Origin: a virus
Length of the DNA: 44,959 nt
Strand: one strand, 5' to 3'
Virus record (IMG/VR): IMGVR_UViG_3300045141_000036
Span: 1-44,959 of that record
The notes under the pieces were generated by a model. It ran no database searches. It saw only the letters and a list, made by a program, of their open reading frames with translations, and had not been told where the DNA came from. Position 1 is the first letter of the stretch. Each line of letters opens with the position of its first letter. This document shows positions 20,217-27,380 of the stretch, in pieces. The position numbers were made by a program, and so were the translations under genes.

Positions 20217-20628
20217 CAATCGAGTGAGTCGGGGACGCAGGACTCAGGTCCTTGTGGCTGACTGGTTCAAGAAGGCTGGCGTCTTTCCGGACGCCAGCAG
20301 TAATCCGGCAAGCCTTGCAGGCAAGGACATCCTTGATACTCCTGGCTATGCCTGTGAGGTGAAGGCTCGAAGGGAGTTCAATCCCAAGGAATGGGCCAAG
20401 CAGGCAGCCAAGAACGCTGCCGATGGTGAGCTGCCCTTCGTGGTCATGCGACCTGATGGCCTTGGCGAAGAGAGCGTTGCGCAGTTCCTTGCCTTCATGA
20501 CTCTTGATCGATTCACTTGGATGGTGAATCGTATCCAAGCTCTTGAGTTGAAGCTTGAGCTTGTCGAGTCCGAGTTTGGAGATGCACTTCACGAACTTGA
20601 GTATCTTGAAAGTGGGCATCATAACTGA
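20209..20628 (+). CDS. PD-(D/E)XK nuclease, Holliday-junction resolvase-like (139 aa)
   Basis: GTG 20209 (GTG 20224 also possible). Starts RGRRTQVLVADWFKKAG; then LAGKD40ILDTPGYACE50VK52ARREF is a compact PD-(D/E)XK core (D40, E50-x-K52), as in Hjc-type resolvases and VSR-like enzymes. The C-terminal half is a coiled-coil-like helix (RIQALELKLELVESEFGDALHELEYL) suited to dimerisation. It probably resolves branched DNA before packaging or in recombination. A 9-bp stem-loop lies at 20275-20298. Confidence 0.75.
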   Translation: MTDNRVSRGRRTQVLVADWFKKAGVFPDASSNPASLAGKDILDTPGYACEVKARREFNPKEWAKQAAKNAADGELPFVVMRPDGLGEESVAQFLAFMTLDRFTWMVNRIQALELKLELVESEFGDALHELEYLESGHHN

Positions 20629-20786
20629 TGGACTACGGTAATCCGAACAACGCCTACGCAGTCTTCGTGTCAGCAAAGTTCTACTGCAATGAGTGTGACA
20701 GTCACATCTTCTCCAATGACTGGGCGCAGGTTGGCGAGAGCTACATGATCCATTGCCCCAACCATGAGCCGGAGGACGATGAGTGA
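20628..20786 (+). CDS. Small zinc-ribbon protein (52 aa)
   Basis: ATG in a TGATG overlap. YCNEC (residues 19-23) and IHCPNHEPED give a C-x2-C/C-x2-H metal site, with an acidic end that carries the ribosome site of the primase gene (GGAGG). Function unknown; the coupling to primase may be meaningful. Confidence 0.6.
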   Translation: MDYGNPNNAYAVFVSAKFYCNECDSHIFSNDWAQVGESYMIHCPNHEPEDDE

Positions 20787-21153
20787 GTTTGCCTTCATTC
20801 CCATCGGACCAATCCTTGAGTACTATGGCTTCGATGCCATAGAGGATGGATGGGTGTGGCATGAAGTTCGCTGCGCCTTCCACGGGGAGAAGAATCCAAG
20901 TGCGGCAGTGACAACCACTGAAGATGAGCAAGTGTTTAATTGCCACGCATGTGGCATGAAGGGCAATGCCGCTCAGATCATCATGAAGAAGGAAGGAGTC
21001 AGCTACAAGGATGCTGTCAAGCGAGCAGAGGGAATCCTTGGAGGTAGCAGCGGCACGCTACATGGATTCCGTGGAACCGGCTCTTCCCTACCTTCTGACA
21101 AGAGGGATCGACAGAGCTACAGCGAGTTCAAGAGGACTTGGCTACGTAGCTGA
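20779..21153 (+). CDS. DnaG-type primase, N-terminal zinc domain frame
   Basis: ATG 20779 is 4 bases after GGAGG. Residues 32-58 (CAFHGEKNP...FNCHACG) are the CHC2 zinc finger (C32, H35, C55, C58) that reads the template for primer synthesis. The likeness to primase ends near KRAEGILGG (residue about 88); the remaining residues to the stop at 21151-21153 look random. The Toprim catalytic domain follows in the +1 frame, so the two frames are probably joined by frameshifting at 21037-21040. Confidence 0.85.
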   Translation: MSEFAFIPIGPILEYYGFDAIEDGWVWHEVRCAFHGEKNPSAAVTTTEDEQVFNCHACGMKGNAAQIIMKKEGVSYKDAVKRAEGILGGSSGTLHGFRGTGSSLPSDKRDRQSYSEFKRTWLRS

Positions 21154-21643
21154 TCCAATCCCTGGCCACAAGCCAGCCTCTGGAAGGCTGGCTATTCCCT
21201 ACATCACGAACAGTGGCGTTGTAGCCATATCCTTCCGTTGCATCAAGGAGCATTCATGCAAGGAGGAGAAGCACCCGAAGTACTGGAAGCCGAAGAGTCA
21301 GAGTGCGGTTCTCTATGGGGTCCAGGATGCCTTTACAGACAGCTTGGACATACATGTTTCGGAAGGGGAAATGGATGCCATTACCCTTTCTGCACTGTGT
21401 GGATTGCCAGCCCTTGGCGTTACCGGAGCGCAGTACTGGAAGCCGTGGTGGACGCTGATCCTAAAGGACTTCCGTAGAGTCTTCGTGTATGCTGACGGAG
21501 ATGAGGCAGGTAGGCATCTCTGTGAGAAGCTTCAGAAGGAAGTCGGGATGAGCGTGATCCCTGTTCTTCTCCCCGATGGAGAAGACGTGAACAGTCTGTA
21601 CCTGAAGCATGGTGCAGAGTATCTAAGGAGCATGGCTAAGTAA
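21011..21643 (+). CDS. DnaG-type primase, Toprim catalytic frame
   Basis: RYMDSVEPALPYLLTRGI begins the region that normally follows the zinc finger. VSEGEMDA supplies the catalytic Glu and VYADGDEAG the D-x-D of Toprim, then VLLPDGEDVN. The ATG at 21011 has no ribosome site. If joined to the upstream frame by a +1 shift after CTT (21037-21039), the product is 87 + 200 = 287 residues, a normal size for an actinophage primase. Two stem-loops sit inside (21171-21193, 21565-21585). Confidence 0.85.
   Translation: MLSSEQRESLEVAAARYMDSVEPALPYLLTRGIDRATASSRGLGYVADPIPGHKPASGRLAIPYITNSGVVAISFRCIKEHSCKEEKHPKYWKPKSQSAVLYGVQDAFTDSLDIHVSEGEMDAITLSALCGLPALGVTGAQYWKPWWTLILKDFRRVFVYADGDEAGRHLCEKLQKEVGMSVIPVLLPDGEDVNSLYLKHGAEYLRSMAK
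21028..21045 (+). promoter_or_regulatory. Candidate +1 frameshift site in primase
   Basis: GAG GGA, one codon (ATC), then CTT, then GGAGGT. A Shine-Dalgarno-like sequence exactly one codon before CTT is the geometry of the +1 site of release factor 2; a slip from CTT to TTG puts the ribosome in the Toprim frame. Unlike release factor 2, the next zero-frame codon is GGA and not a stop. Confidence 0.5.
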
Positions 21644-21906
21644 TGACGCACGCAGTTTTCTACGACTACACCCTCGATGGTGTTGACAGTGTCAGCAACC
21701 TGATTCCCGAGAGTCAGTACACTGACCCTGACGGCGATGACATGGTCGAGATCCAGCTCGCCAACAACTTCCTGAAGCAGCTTGCTGCTGACGCCTCCTG
21801 TCTCTATGAGGTTCAGTACAACAAGTTCGACGCCTTCTGGGATCTCACTGGCGAGAAGCTTGGTACGTATGAGCGCTTCATCTACTACGTGACCTACATC
21901 GACTAG
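21643..21906 (+). CDS. Hypothetical acidic protein (87 aa)
   Basis: ATG in a TAATG overlap with the primase. Acidic and aromatic (MTHAVFYDYTLDG...YTDPDGDDMVEI...FYYVTYID-like end). No family recognised. A strong palindrome follows 10 bases later. Confidence 0.6.
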   Translation: MTHAVFYDYTLDGVDSVSNLIPESQYTDPDGDDMVEIQLANNFLKQLAADASCLYEVQYNKFDAFWDLTGEKLGTYERFIYYVTYID

Positions 21907-21916
21907 CATGCCAATG

Positions 21917-21940
21917 GGGGCCACCCCTAGGGGTGGCCCC
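21917..21940. terminator. Perfect palindromic terminator-like hairpin
   Basis: A 24-bp sequence equal to its own reverse complement (GGGGCCACCC, CTAG centre, GGGTGGCCCC), followed by TTCT. It lies after the primase block and should act on transcription from the left, separating replication genes from the small-protein tail of the operon. Confidence 0.75.
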
Positions 21941-21999
21941 TTCTAATCCTGGAGATTCACCTTCGATCGAAATGACAAGGGAAAGTGGGAGTCTCTGTA

Positions 22000-22107
22000 A
22001 TGTGTGACATCGAGAAGCCTTCAGGCGGAGCCACTGAAGACATGTGGATGGAAGACGGCATGTATGAGCCCGACCTTGAGGAGTGTGGAGATGCAGAGTC
22101 CGAATGA
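22000..22107 (+). CDS. Small acidic protein (35 aa)
   Basis: ATG 22000 about 9 bases after GGGAG. Very acidic and Met-rich (TEDMWMEDGMYEPDLEECGDAESE). Supported mainly by its place in the coupled chain. Function unknown. Confidence 0.4.
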   Translation: MCDIEKPSGGATEDMWMEDGMYEPDLEECGDAESE

Positions 22108-22195
22108 TGACGGCCTCTTGGCCGGAATCTTCCTGATCGTGCTAACCGTATTAGGTCTTGTAGTTCTGTTCATCGCTGCACATGGAGCAAAGTAA
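22091..22195 (+). CDS. Small membrane protein (34 aa)
   Basis: ATG 22091 follows GGAG. One membrane segment (LLAGIFLIVLTVLGLVVLFIAAH) fills most of the protein. The stop overlaps the next ATG (TAATG). Function unknown. Confidence 0.55.
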   Translation: MQSPNDDGLLAGIFLIVLTVLGLVVLFIAAHGAK

Positions 22196-22368
22196 TGGCT
22201 GAGAAGTATTTCATGCCGCCCACGAATAAGCAGATGCATGGCTGGAAGAAGAAGCCTTGCCCCTTCGATCCCGAGAAGCTTCACCGCTGGGAGAAGATGA
22301 CTGGAAGGTATCCTGACGGCAGGGAGGTTACGTGGACGGCATGCAAGAACTGCATGAACCTGCCGTGA
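22195..22368 (+). CDS. Small zinc-binding protein (57 aa)
   Basis: Basic N-terminal part (NKQMHGWKKKPCPFDPEKLHRW) and ACKNC near the end, giving three cysteines and two histidines. Likely one metal site. Stop overlaps the next GTG. Function unknown. Confidence 0.55.
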   Translation: MAEKYFMPPTNKQMHGWKKKPCPFDPEKLHRWEKMTGRYPDGREVTWTACKNCMNLP

Positions 22369-22559
22369 GCAAATACGAAGGCACTGGTCCCGGTGGTGGC
22401 TGGGACATTCATGCTATGGCTGAGGCGATCGAGCATCTTCAGGATGCTGTGATCAATCTTACTCAACAGCAGGATGAGACGAACAAGAAGCTTGAAGACC
22501 TGGCGCTCATTGCGCCAGGTCGTTCCACTGCATACCTTCCACGCAACAGGAGGACCTGA
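22365..22559 (+). CDS. Coiled-coil protein (64 aa)
   Basis: GTG start in a GTGA overlap. Gly-rich start (YEGTGPGGGWD), then a heptad-patterned helix (MAEAIEHLQDAVINLTQQQDETNKKLEDLALI) likely to form a coiled coil, and a basic end (PRNRRT). A 9-bp stem-loop lies at 22498-22520. Confidence 0.55.
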   Translation: MSKYEGTGPGGGWDIHAMAEAIEHLQDAVINLTQQQDETNKKLEDLALIAPGRSTAYLPRNRRT

Positions 22560-22762
22560 TGGGCGAGTACTATGCACAGTTCCGCAATGCTGACACCGGT
22601 AAGTTCCAGGCATCCGGTCCTTACGTCACCCTCAAGGGTGCAGAGATTCAAGCCATGAAGATCGTCAAGGGTAAGGACTGGCGAGAGGTTCCCAGTCCTG
22701 AAGTATTCAAGCTGTGGAAGCACAAGGATGGTCACGAGGTTCAGATTGTGGGGTCCGAGTGA
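22559..22762 (+). CDS. Hypothetical protein (67 aa)
   Basis: TGATG overlap. GEYYAQFRNADTGKFQASGPYVTLKGAEIQAMKIVKGKDW suggests a small alpha/beta domain; similar short frames occur in actinophages. Function unknown. Confidence 0.55.
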   Translation: MGEYYAQFRNADTGKFQASGPYVTLKGAEIQAMKIVKGKDWREVPSPEVFKLWKHKDGHEVQIVGSE

Positions 22763-23007
22763 AGGCGCAGATTGATGACCTGGTCATCTGGTCGACCAAC
22801 TCAAACTGGAAGCTTGGCATTGGTATTGTCTATGCCATTCATGGTGATCGACCTTACGTGATACCGATCGTGAGTGATGGCACCTTCGGCCGTAAGCAGG
22901 AGATTGGGGCCAATCACATGGTGATCCGTCGATACGCCAAGGATCCATGCGAGCGACTGGTTCAGGCTGAAGAGATCTGGCTTAACTACCTTGGGCAGGA
23001 TCGATGA
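22759..23007 (+). CDS. Hypothetical beta-rich protein (82 aa)
   Basis: GTG in a GTGA overlap. Strands typical of a small SH3-like barrel (IDDLVIWSTNSNWKLGIGIVYAI...YVIPIVSDGTF) followed by a helix (CERLVQAEEIWLNYLG). No family recognised. Confidence 0.55.
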   Translation: MKAQIDDLVIWSTNSNWKLGIGIVYAIHGDRPYVIPIVSDGTFGRKQEIGANHMVIRRYAKDPCERLVQAEEIWLNYLGQDR

Positions 23008-23162
23008 AGTGTAGGCAGTGCGGCAATACCATTCCATACCATAAGCTTGACTGCTCTTACGATCATGCTCGCTTCTACTGCCCCCACTGTGAAGAGAAGC
23101 CTTCCACCTACACGTACGCTCCATACTGTTCCGACTACTGCAAGAAGGCACACGAGAAGTGA
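23004..23162 (+). CDS. Multi-CxxC zinc-binding protein (52 aa)
   Basis: ATGA overlap. CRQC, CPHC, CSDYC and an extra Cys/His (KLDCSYDH) give at least seven cysteines in 52 residues, enough for two zinc sites. Function unknown; one of many such mini-proteins here. Confidence 0.65.
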   Translation: MKCRQCGNTIPYHKLDCSYDHARFYCPHCEEKPSTYTYAPYCSDYCKKAHEK

Positions 23163-23374
23163 TCCACTACTGGAGCTACATTCTTGCACCCTTCGGTCTC
23201 GTTGGCATGTTCATGGCTGGGCGGAAGAGTAAGAACGGTTGGCTGCTTAGCATCTTCACTCAGGTGCTATGGCTTGCCTATGCAGTACAGACCAAGCAAT
23301 GGGGATTCATTCCAGGATCCCTGGCATACGGAGCCGTGTACATGAAGAACTACATCAACTGGAGTAAGAAGTGA
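23159..23374 (+). CDS. Two-span membrane protein (71 aa)
   Basis: GTG in a GTGA overlap. Two membrane segments (YWSYILAPFGLVGMFMAG and LLSIFTQVLWLAYAVQTKQWGFIPGSLAYGAVY) around a basic loop (RKSKNG). The sequence resembles a small membrane family common in actinophages, recalled and not searched. Role unknown; possibly host-membrane modification. Confidence 0.65.
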   Translation: MIHYWSYILAPFGLVGMFMAGRKSKNGWLLSIFTQVLWLAYAVQTKQWGFIPGSLAYGAVYMKNYINWSKK

Positions 23375-23709
23375 CCATCAAGAAGGACGACAGGGTCAAG
23401 GCCAATAACTACCCCGGCATCTGGACCGTTCGAATGGTTGAGGATGAAAATGCTTGGTGCAGGAACGGGAAGGGCAATCACCTCACCTTCCAGCTTGGTG
23501 CACTGACGAAGGTTCCTGACTTCTTTGAGGTTGGCAAGACCTACGAGAACAGTTCCGGCGGCATCTTCTTCGATTGTCACTACGTTGGTCAGATTGGTAG
23601 CACCCTCTCCGGCTACAAGTATGCCGCCGGCCAGGTGAACCAGGACTATCGCGACTCATTTGCGGACATCAAGGTCCAGGAAAACTTTCAGTACTGGACG
23701 GAGATCTGA
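23371..23709 (+). CDS. Hypothetical protein (112 aa)
   Basis: GTG in a GTGA overlap. IKKDDRVKANNYPGIWTVRMVEDENAWCRNGKGNHLTFQLGALTKV looks like an SH3-like barrel, and PDFFEVGKTYENSSGGIFFDCHYVG like a second small beta unit. No family recognised. Confidence 0.6.
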   Translation: MTIKKDDRVKANNYPGIWTVRMVEDENAWCRNGKGNHLTFQLGALTKVPDFFEVGKTYENSSGGIFFDCHYVGQIGSTLSGYKYAAGQVNQDYRDSFADIKVQENFQYWTEI

Positions 23710-23870
23710 TGCCTGAGCGTACTGCTGAAGAGTGGGGCGATTATATTGAGGCAGCCATCAAGTCTGCCGAGCAAGACGGCTGGATTGTTTACGTGGACGA
23801 TGAGAATGATCTGGTGATCGGCGTCGATACCGACATGCCTGGCGATGAAGTATGGGTGGTGGAGTGGTGA
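23709..23870 (+). CDS. Small acidic protein (53 aa)
   Basis: TGATG overlap. Helix (TAEEWGDYIEAAIKSAEQDGW) then strands (IVYVDDENDLVIGVDTD, EVWVVEW). Strongly acidic. Function unknown. Confidence 0.55.
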   Translation: MPERTAEEWGDYIEAAIKSAEQDGWIVYVDDENDLVIGVDTDMPGDEVWVVEW

Positions 23871-24064
23871 GTGCTTGCCCTAGTTGTGGTCAGCAGAATG
23901 GAGTCCATGGTCTAGGTTGTCCTGTCGGTGGACCAGCAACCCCAGTGCCAATCAGGCAGGTTACGCACTACCTCACGGATCTCAACGGCGGACTGAAGTA
24001 TTGGATTGTCAATACTGACAACTGGCTTGACCGTGTGGAGATTCCCGAAGGACATCGAGTATGA
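23867..24064 (+). CDS. Small zinc-knuckle protein (65 aa)
   Basis: GTG in a GTGA overlap. CPSCGQQNGVHGLGCPVGG resembles a zinc knuckle (C-x2-C...H...C). The rest is beta-like (THYLTDLNGGLKYWIVNTDNW). Stop overlaps the next ATG. Confidence 0.55.
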   Translation: MSACPSCGQQNGVHGLGCPVGGPATPVPIRQVTHYLTDLNGGLKYWIVNTDNWLDRVEIPEGHRV

Positions 24065-24147
24065 CGTGGATGGACGTACTCAAGTCGCTGGTTGCGATAA
24101 CATGGCTGATCATCATGCTGGCCCTGGTTCTGTACTTCTTTGAGTAG
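24061..24147 (+). CDS. Small membrane protein (28 aa)
   Basis: ATGA overlap. A single hydrophobic helix (VLKSLVAITWLIIMLALVLYFF) makes up nearly the whole peptide. Last gene of the rightward operon, 10 bases before the bidirectional terminator. Function unknown. Confidence 0.5.
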   Translation: MTWMDVLKSLVAITWLIIMLALVLYFFE

Positions 24148-24157
24148 AATGCAAGAA

Positions 24158-24187
24158 AGCCCCCAGTCCAATATTGGACTGGGGGCT
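24158..24187. terminator. Bidirectional terminator between early and late operons
   Basis: A 30-bp sequence that equals its own reverse complement (AGCCCCCAGTCCAA, then TATTGGACTGGGGGCT), followed rightward by ACTTGTTTT. It lies between the converging operon ends at 24147 and 24202. Confidence 0.9.
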
Positions 24188-24201
24188 ACTTGTTTTAGAT
24201 C

Positions 24202-24528
24202 TTAGTACGAAGCCTTGACGAACCAGGCAACACCATCGGTGAAGAAGATGGCACCATGGAATGCGGAAGCCGCAAGCACCAGAGTTGCAGCACCATTGAT
24301 GGTCTGTGCACCAGCAGGGTCAATGGTTACGGTGAACGCTGCCGCATCCTTGACCACGCTGTAAGGTCGACCTGGAGTCAGTGTAGTGGCGTCAGGCAGG
24401 TTCACGGTAACAGCCGCAGTGGCGCCAGTGACCAGGACGTCATAGTCGTTGTTGGTCAGAGTGGTAGTGAAGACAGTGGCAGCACTGAAGGTGCGTACCG
24501 TCTCGGAAGTGTTGTCATTGCCGGACAT
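24202..24528 (-). CDS. Small fibre/adhesin-domain protein (108 aa)
   Basis: ATG in a TAATG overlap. Residues about 30-100 (YDVLVTGATAAVTVNLPDATTLTPGRPYSVVKDAAAFTVTIDP...INGAATLVL) match the short beta-solenoid/adhesin segments often found at the ends of tail or head fibres. As a free small protein it may be a fibre tip or decoration. Last gene of the late operon. Confidence 0.55.
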   Translation of the reverse strand: MSGNDNTSETVRTFSAATVFTTTLTNNDYDVLVTGATAAVTVNLPDATTLTPGRPYSVVKDAAAFTVTIDPAGAQTINGAATLVLAASAFHGAIFFTDGVAWFVKASY

Positions 24529-24734
24529 TAATTCTCCTTGGGCAGTAGTGCAGCGCTGCTCTTGTCACCGATCTGACCGGCAATAAGAGTCTTGACCACC
24601 GTCAGGATCACAGTGCCAACCGGAATCCAGATCGATGGAAGCTTGTCAACATAGACACCGCCAGCCGAAAGGCCAGCAGCCAGAGAGGTGAAGAGGACGC
24701 GTTCAAGCGCGTCCTTCCAGAACTTGTTAAGCAT
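24528..24734 (-). CDS. Holin, r1t-like (68 aa)
   Basis: Start ATG 24734 after AGGCAGG; an upstream ATG (24779) would overlap the neighbour more. FWKDALERVLFTSLAAGLSAGG...IWIPVGTVILTVVKTLIAGQIGD shows two membrane segments and the FWKD-ERxxxT start of actinophage r1t-type holins. It makes lesions in the cell membrane that let the endolysin reach the wall. A perfect 8-bp stem-loop lies inside (24694-24715). Confidence 0.75.
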   Translation of the reverse strand: MLNKFWKDALERVLFTSLAAGLSAGGVYVDKLPSIWIPVGTVILTVVKTLIAGQIGDKSSAALLPKEN

Positions 24735-24972
24735 ATGCCTGCCTGATCCTTTCAAGGGCGATGGCTGTTTGTAGATCAAGGACGCCAGTGACCTTCAGCT
24801 TGAAGAGTCCCTGGATTCCCTGGATGTGCGAACGAGTCTTCTCGTCCATCAGGCCGGACTCTTCGAGTCGAAGCACCCGCTGAGCATGCCTGACTGCTTC
24901 ATGGTCGAACTCACTGGCCGGAAAGATGATGTCACGGTCAAACCATTCGGGCGAATCCTTACGCTTGGGCAT
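24727..24972 (-). CDS. Peptidoglycan-binding-like small protein (80 aa)
   Basis: Start ATG 24972 after GAGGCGAAGC. HAQRVLRLEESGLMDEKTRSHIQGIQGLFKLKVTGVLDLQTAIALERIR follows the PG_binding_1 pattern (helix, G-x-D-x-x-T, helix, tG-x-l-d-x-x-T). There is no signal peptide or catalytic domain. Between a membrane-anchored coiled coil and the holin, it probably helps lysis or tethers virions to the wall. Confidence 0.6.
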   Translation of the reverse strand: MPKRKDSPEWFDRDIIFPASEFDHEAVRHAQRVLRLEESGLMDEKTRSHIQGIQGLFKLKVTGVLDLQTAIALERIRQAYA

Positions 24973-25255
24973 TAAGCTTCGCCTCAATTCGAAGGACAGT
25001 ATCCTTGACCATCTCAACTTCAGCCCTCTGAGTCACCAGTGCCTCAAGGATCTTGATGCGGTCACCCTGCTGGGCGAGAATCTCCTTGAGTGCAGCATTC
25101 TCGGTCCTGAGGATTCCCAGTTGAGCATTGAGTAGATCCACAGTGTTCACGGCAAGCTGTGAGTCGTTCGTCTTGAGGGTCTTCCTTCCACTATAGAAGG
25201 ATCCTGCTGCCAGTCCGACGCCACCAATGGCAGTGACCACAGTGCCAATATCCAC
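24959..25255 (-). CDS. Membrane-anchored coiled-coil protein (98 aa)
   Basis: GTG 25255 in a TAGTG overlap. An N-terminal membrane segment (IGTVVTAIGGVGLAAGSFYSG) is followed by a long coiled coil (QLGILRTENAALKEILAQQGDRIKILEALV...VKDTVLRIEAKL). Similar proteins next to actinophage holins act as a second holin-like component; a spanin-like role is another option. Confidence 0.6.
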   Translation of the reverse strand: MDIGTVVTAIGGVGLAAGSFYSGRKTLKTNDSQLAVNTVDLLNAQLGILRTENAALKEILAQQGDRIKILEALVTQRAEVEMVKDTVLRIEAKLNAQA

Positions 25256-27372
25256 TAGTCCACTTCCGCTGGTAGTTGGGGAACGGGGGGGACAGAGTCC
25301 GCCACAGTCCTCATGTCGATGGTGAGATAGCCACCATAGTTCTCCTTGTTGGGACCTGGTGGTGCCAGCATGGTGAACTGATAGTCATCAATGATGACCT
25401 GTGTGGCGATGTTGTTCACGAGATCCTGAAGGGTGATCGTGTCACCACGCTGAGCCATCTGACGGATGGCAGTCAGGATATCAAGGGACTGAGTGTCACC
25501 CTGAATGATCTGACCGGACTTGTCCTTCATGGAGTTGAAGCACAGGAAGTTCCGAGTGATGTGGCGCTGCTTCAGGACGCCAGGCAGTGCCTTGATCTGC
25601 CAAGCATCAAGCTTTGCACCAACCGTTGGGTCGGTTGCTCCACGCTTCAGCGTGAACCTGAACGCTTCCCAGTTCCTTGGCCCCGTTGGAGTTGAGGTGC
25701 TGATGTCGGATGTTCCAGGATCAAGGGTCGGACCGTACGTGATGTAGTTCGTGATACCGCCGGTATCGTCAAGCAAGGTTACAGTCAACTCCCCCTGAAG
25801 GGGAGTTGGTGTCTTCACTGATAGATACTTGAACAGCTTCGGTTCAATGGTATTGAACCTGCATCGACCAGTGTCGAGGTATCCACTGGCTATGTAGTTG
25901 TTCTGGTGTTCAAGGAAGATCTTGGCAGTGCCGTCGGATCCACTGCTGAACACGCACCTACCTGTAGCAGTGACCGTCACGTCGGTGATAGGTAGTACAG
26001 TATTCGCAGCATAGTCCCATGTACAGTAGGGATTGAATGTTGCACCTGTGTTGTTGTTCTGTACAAGGGTGGAAAGGTCCACAGCCATGAGGCCGAATAG
26101 GCCATCATGCTGTGGAGTTCCTTGTGTGGTGATGTATGCCTTAGCTCCGTAGAAGGCGATCCTGCCGAAACCTGAACCGCTCTCCGGTCCACCGAACAGC
26201 GTGCCAGTCCTTGGTACGGTGATAATCTTCGGACCATAGGCCAGCACTGCGCCACTGAATCCAGCAGTGAAGTTACCAATCCTGATGCCGATGGTAGTGC
26301 TGATCACCATGAAGGTGTTAATGTAAGCCTGAGCATCACAGATCAGTTCTCCTTCGGGGAGAACTGCCGTAAGCGAGAGGCCATTGATGACACCATTGTT
26401 GTCTACAGTAGTCTTGTAGATGTATCCCTGATTAAAGCTGTTCGCTCCGATGTAAGCGGCATCTGGTCCATCAGTGATGGAGACGATCATCTGACCCTGA
26501 GGGATCTGCGCATTAACCACTGGCAGTGCGCTACCTGGCGCAGCGTATGGATCCAGCGAGTACAGCTTGTTGTCCTGCGCAAGCAGCAGGGATCCACGGG
26601 ATGCGCCAAGAGTGATGCCAAGACCGCTGGCACTGGTGGGCGGCACCACGTAGATCCTGTTGGAAGTAGGCAGACCAATGCCACGAGTCAGGCGGTAGAC
26701 ACCTGTCTGTGGGCCACCAACAGTGCTATCATTCAGGAAGCAGTAAGCATTGGCGAACTGCTGACCGGCCGAAGCGATAGTGACCAGTCCACCGGATAGA
26801 ACGGAAGAAGCTCCTGCCCCTGGTGCCATGTTGATGGGAGCCATAGCCGGAAGATCCGACACTCCAACAGTCTGGCTGTACCAGTATGGTGCCTGAGCGG
26901 CGAATACCAAGTCACCGAAGAGTGAACTGGTCAAGCCTTCCAGATAGACTGGGCCAACGCCCAGTCCATTCAGCAGTGTGGTTGGGTTGGATTCCTTCAG
27001 CAGGATGGCATTATCCACATCACTGAATGGGTCAATGCCAATGCTCTTGCCATAGCGAATGTTGAGCGAGTTACCCTGAGTATCAGGATCCTGGTAGATG
27101 ACTCCAGCTCCTCCAATGAAGGAGGACTGGGAGCGAAGCCACCATTGAGTCAGGGAGTATTCGCCAGGCTCTTTGTAGTTGTCGAACTGTTGCTTCTTCT
27201 GATCGGCAAGCTTCTCGGTATCCGGCCTGCTGTCGGTTGTTGCCGACAGCAGTGGCTGACCACCTAGAGCGTAGTCGTACTGATAGCTGCTTGGAGTATA
27301 GAGACCTGATGAAGTACTGGTCCTGCCGGATACCTTGTAGGTGATCCGCTGAATGAGGGTTCCGAAGCCCAT
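25255..27372 (-). CDS. Large tail/nozzle protein (705 aa)
   Basis: Start ATG 27372 (GFGTLIQRITYKVSG) after TAGGAGG; the frame opens 30 codons earlier inside the previous gene. Beta-rich with repeated Ile/Val-Gly strands, a propeller-like middle (about 180-560) and a C-terminal part that ends in a disordered Pro-rich tail. Size and place after a connector and fibre-like gene fit a tail nozzle/tubular or receptor-binding protein of a podovirus. At least four perfect stem-loops lie inside (25786, 26344, 26947, 27227). Confidence 0.6.
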   Translation of the reverse strand: MGFGTLIQRITYKVSGRTSTSSGLYTPSSYQYDYALGGQPLLSATTDSRPDTEKLADQKKQQFDNYKEPGEYSLTQWWLRSQSSFIGGAGVIYQDPDTQGNSLNIRYGKSIGIDPFSDVDNAILLKESNPTTLLNGLGVGPVYLEGLTSSLFGDLVFAAQAPYWYSQTVGVSDLPAMAPINMAPGAGASSVLSGGLVTIASAGQQFANAYCFLNDSTVGGPQTGVYRLTRGIGLPTSNRIYVVPPTSASGLGITLGASRGSLLLAQDNKLYSLDPYAAPGSALPVVNAQIPQGQMIVSITDGPDAAYIGANSFNQGYIYKTTVDNNGVINGLSLTAVLPEGELICDAQAYINTFMVISTTIGIRIGNFTAGFSGAVLAYGPKIITVPRTGTLFGGPESGSGFGRIAFYGAKAYITTQGTPQHDGLFGLMAVDLSTLVQNNNTGATFNPYCTWDYAANTVLPITDVTVTATGRCVFSSGSDGTAKIFLEHQNNYIASGYLDTGRCRFNTIEPKLFKYLSVKTPTPLQGELTVTLLDDTGGITNYITYGPTLDPGTSDISTSTPTGPRNWEAFRFTLKRGATDPTVGAKLDAWQIKALPGVLKQRHITRNFLCFNSMKDKSGQIIQGDTQSLDILTAIRQMAQRGDTITLQDLVNNIATQVIIDDYQFTMLAPPGPNKENYGGYLTIDMRTVADSVPPVPQLPAEVD
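27227..27252. repeat. Perfect 10-bp stem-loop inside the large tail gene
   Basis: CTGCTGTCGG (27227-27236), loop TTGTTG, CCGACAGCAG (27243-27252). Within coding sequence and without a T-run on the transcribed strand. Confidence 0.85.
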
Positions 27373-27380
27373 GAACCCTC

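Noticed and set aside
21950-22001. Short frame reading FTFDRNDKGKWESL before the gene at 22000
   Set aside because: It looks protein-like and ends in a TAATG overlap, but no start codon exists after the stop at 21944; perhaps a remnant, too short to call.
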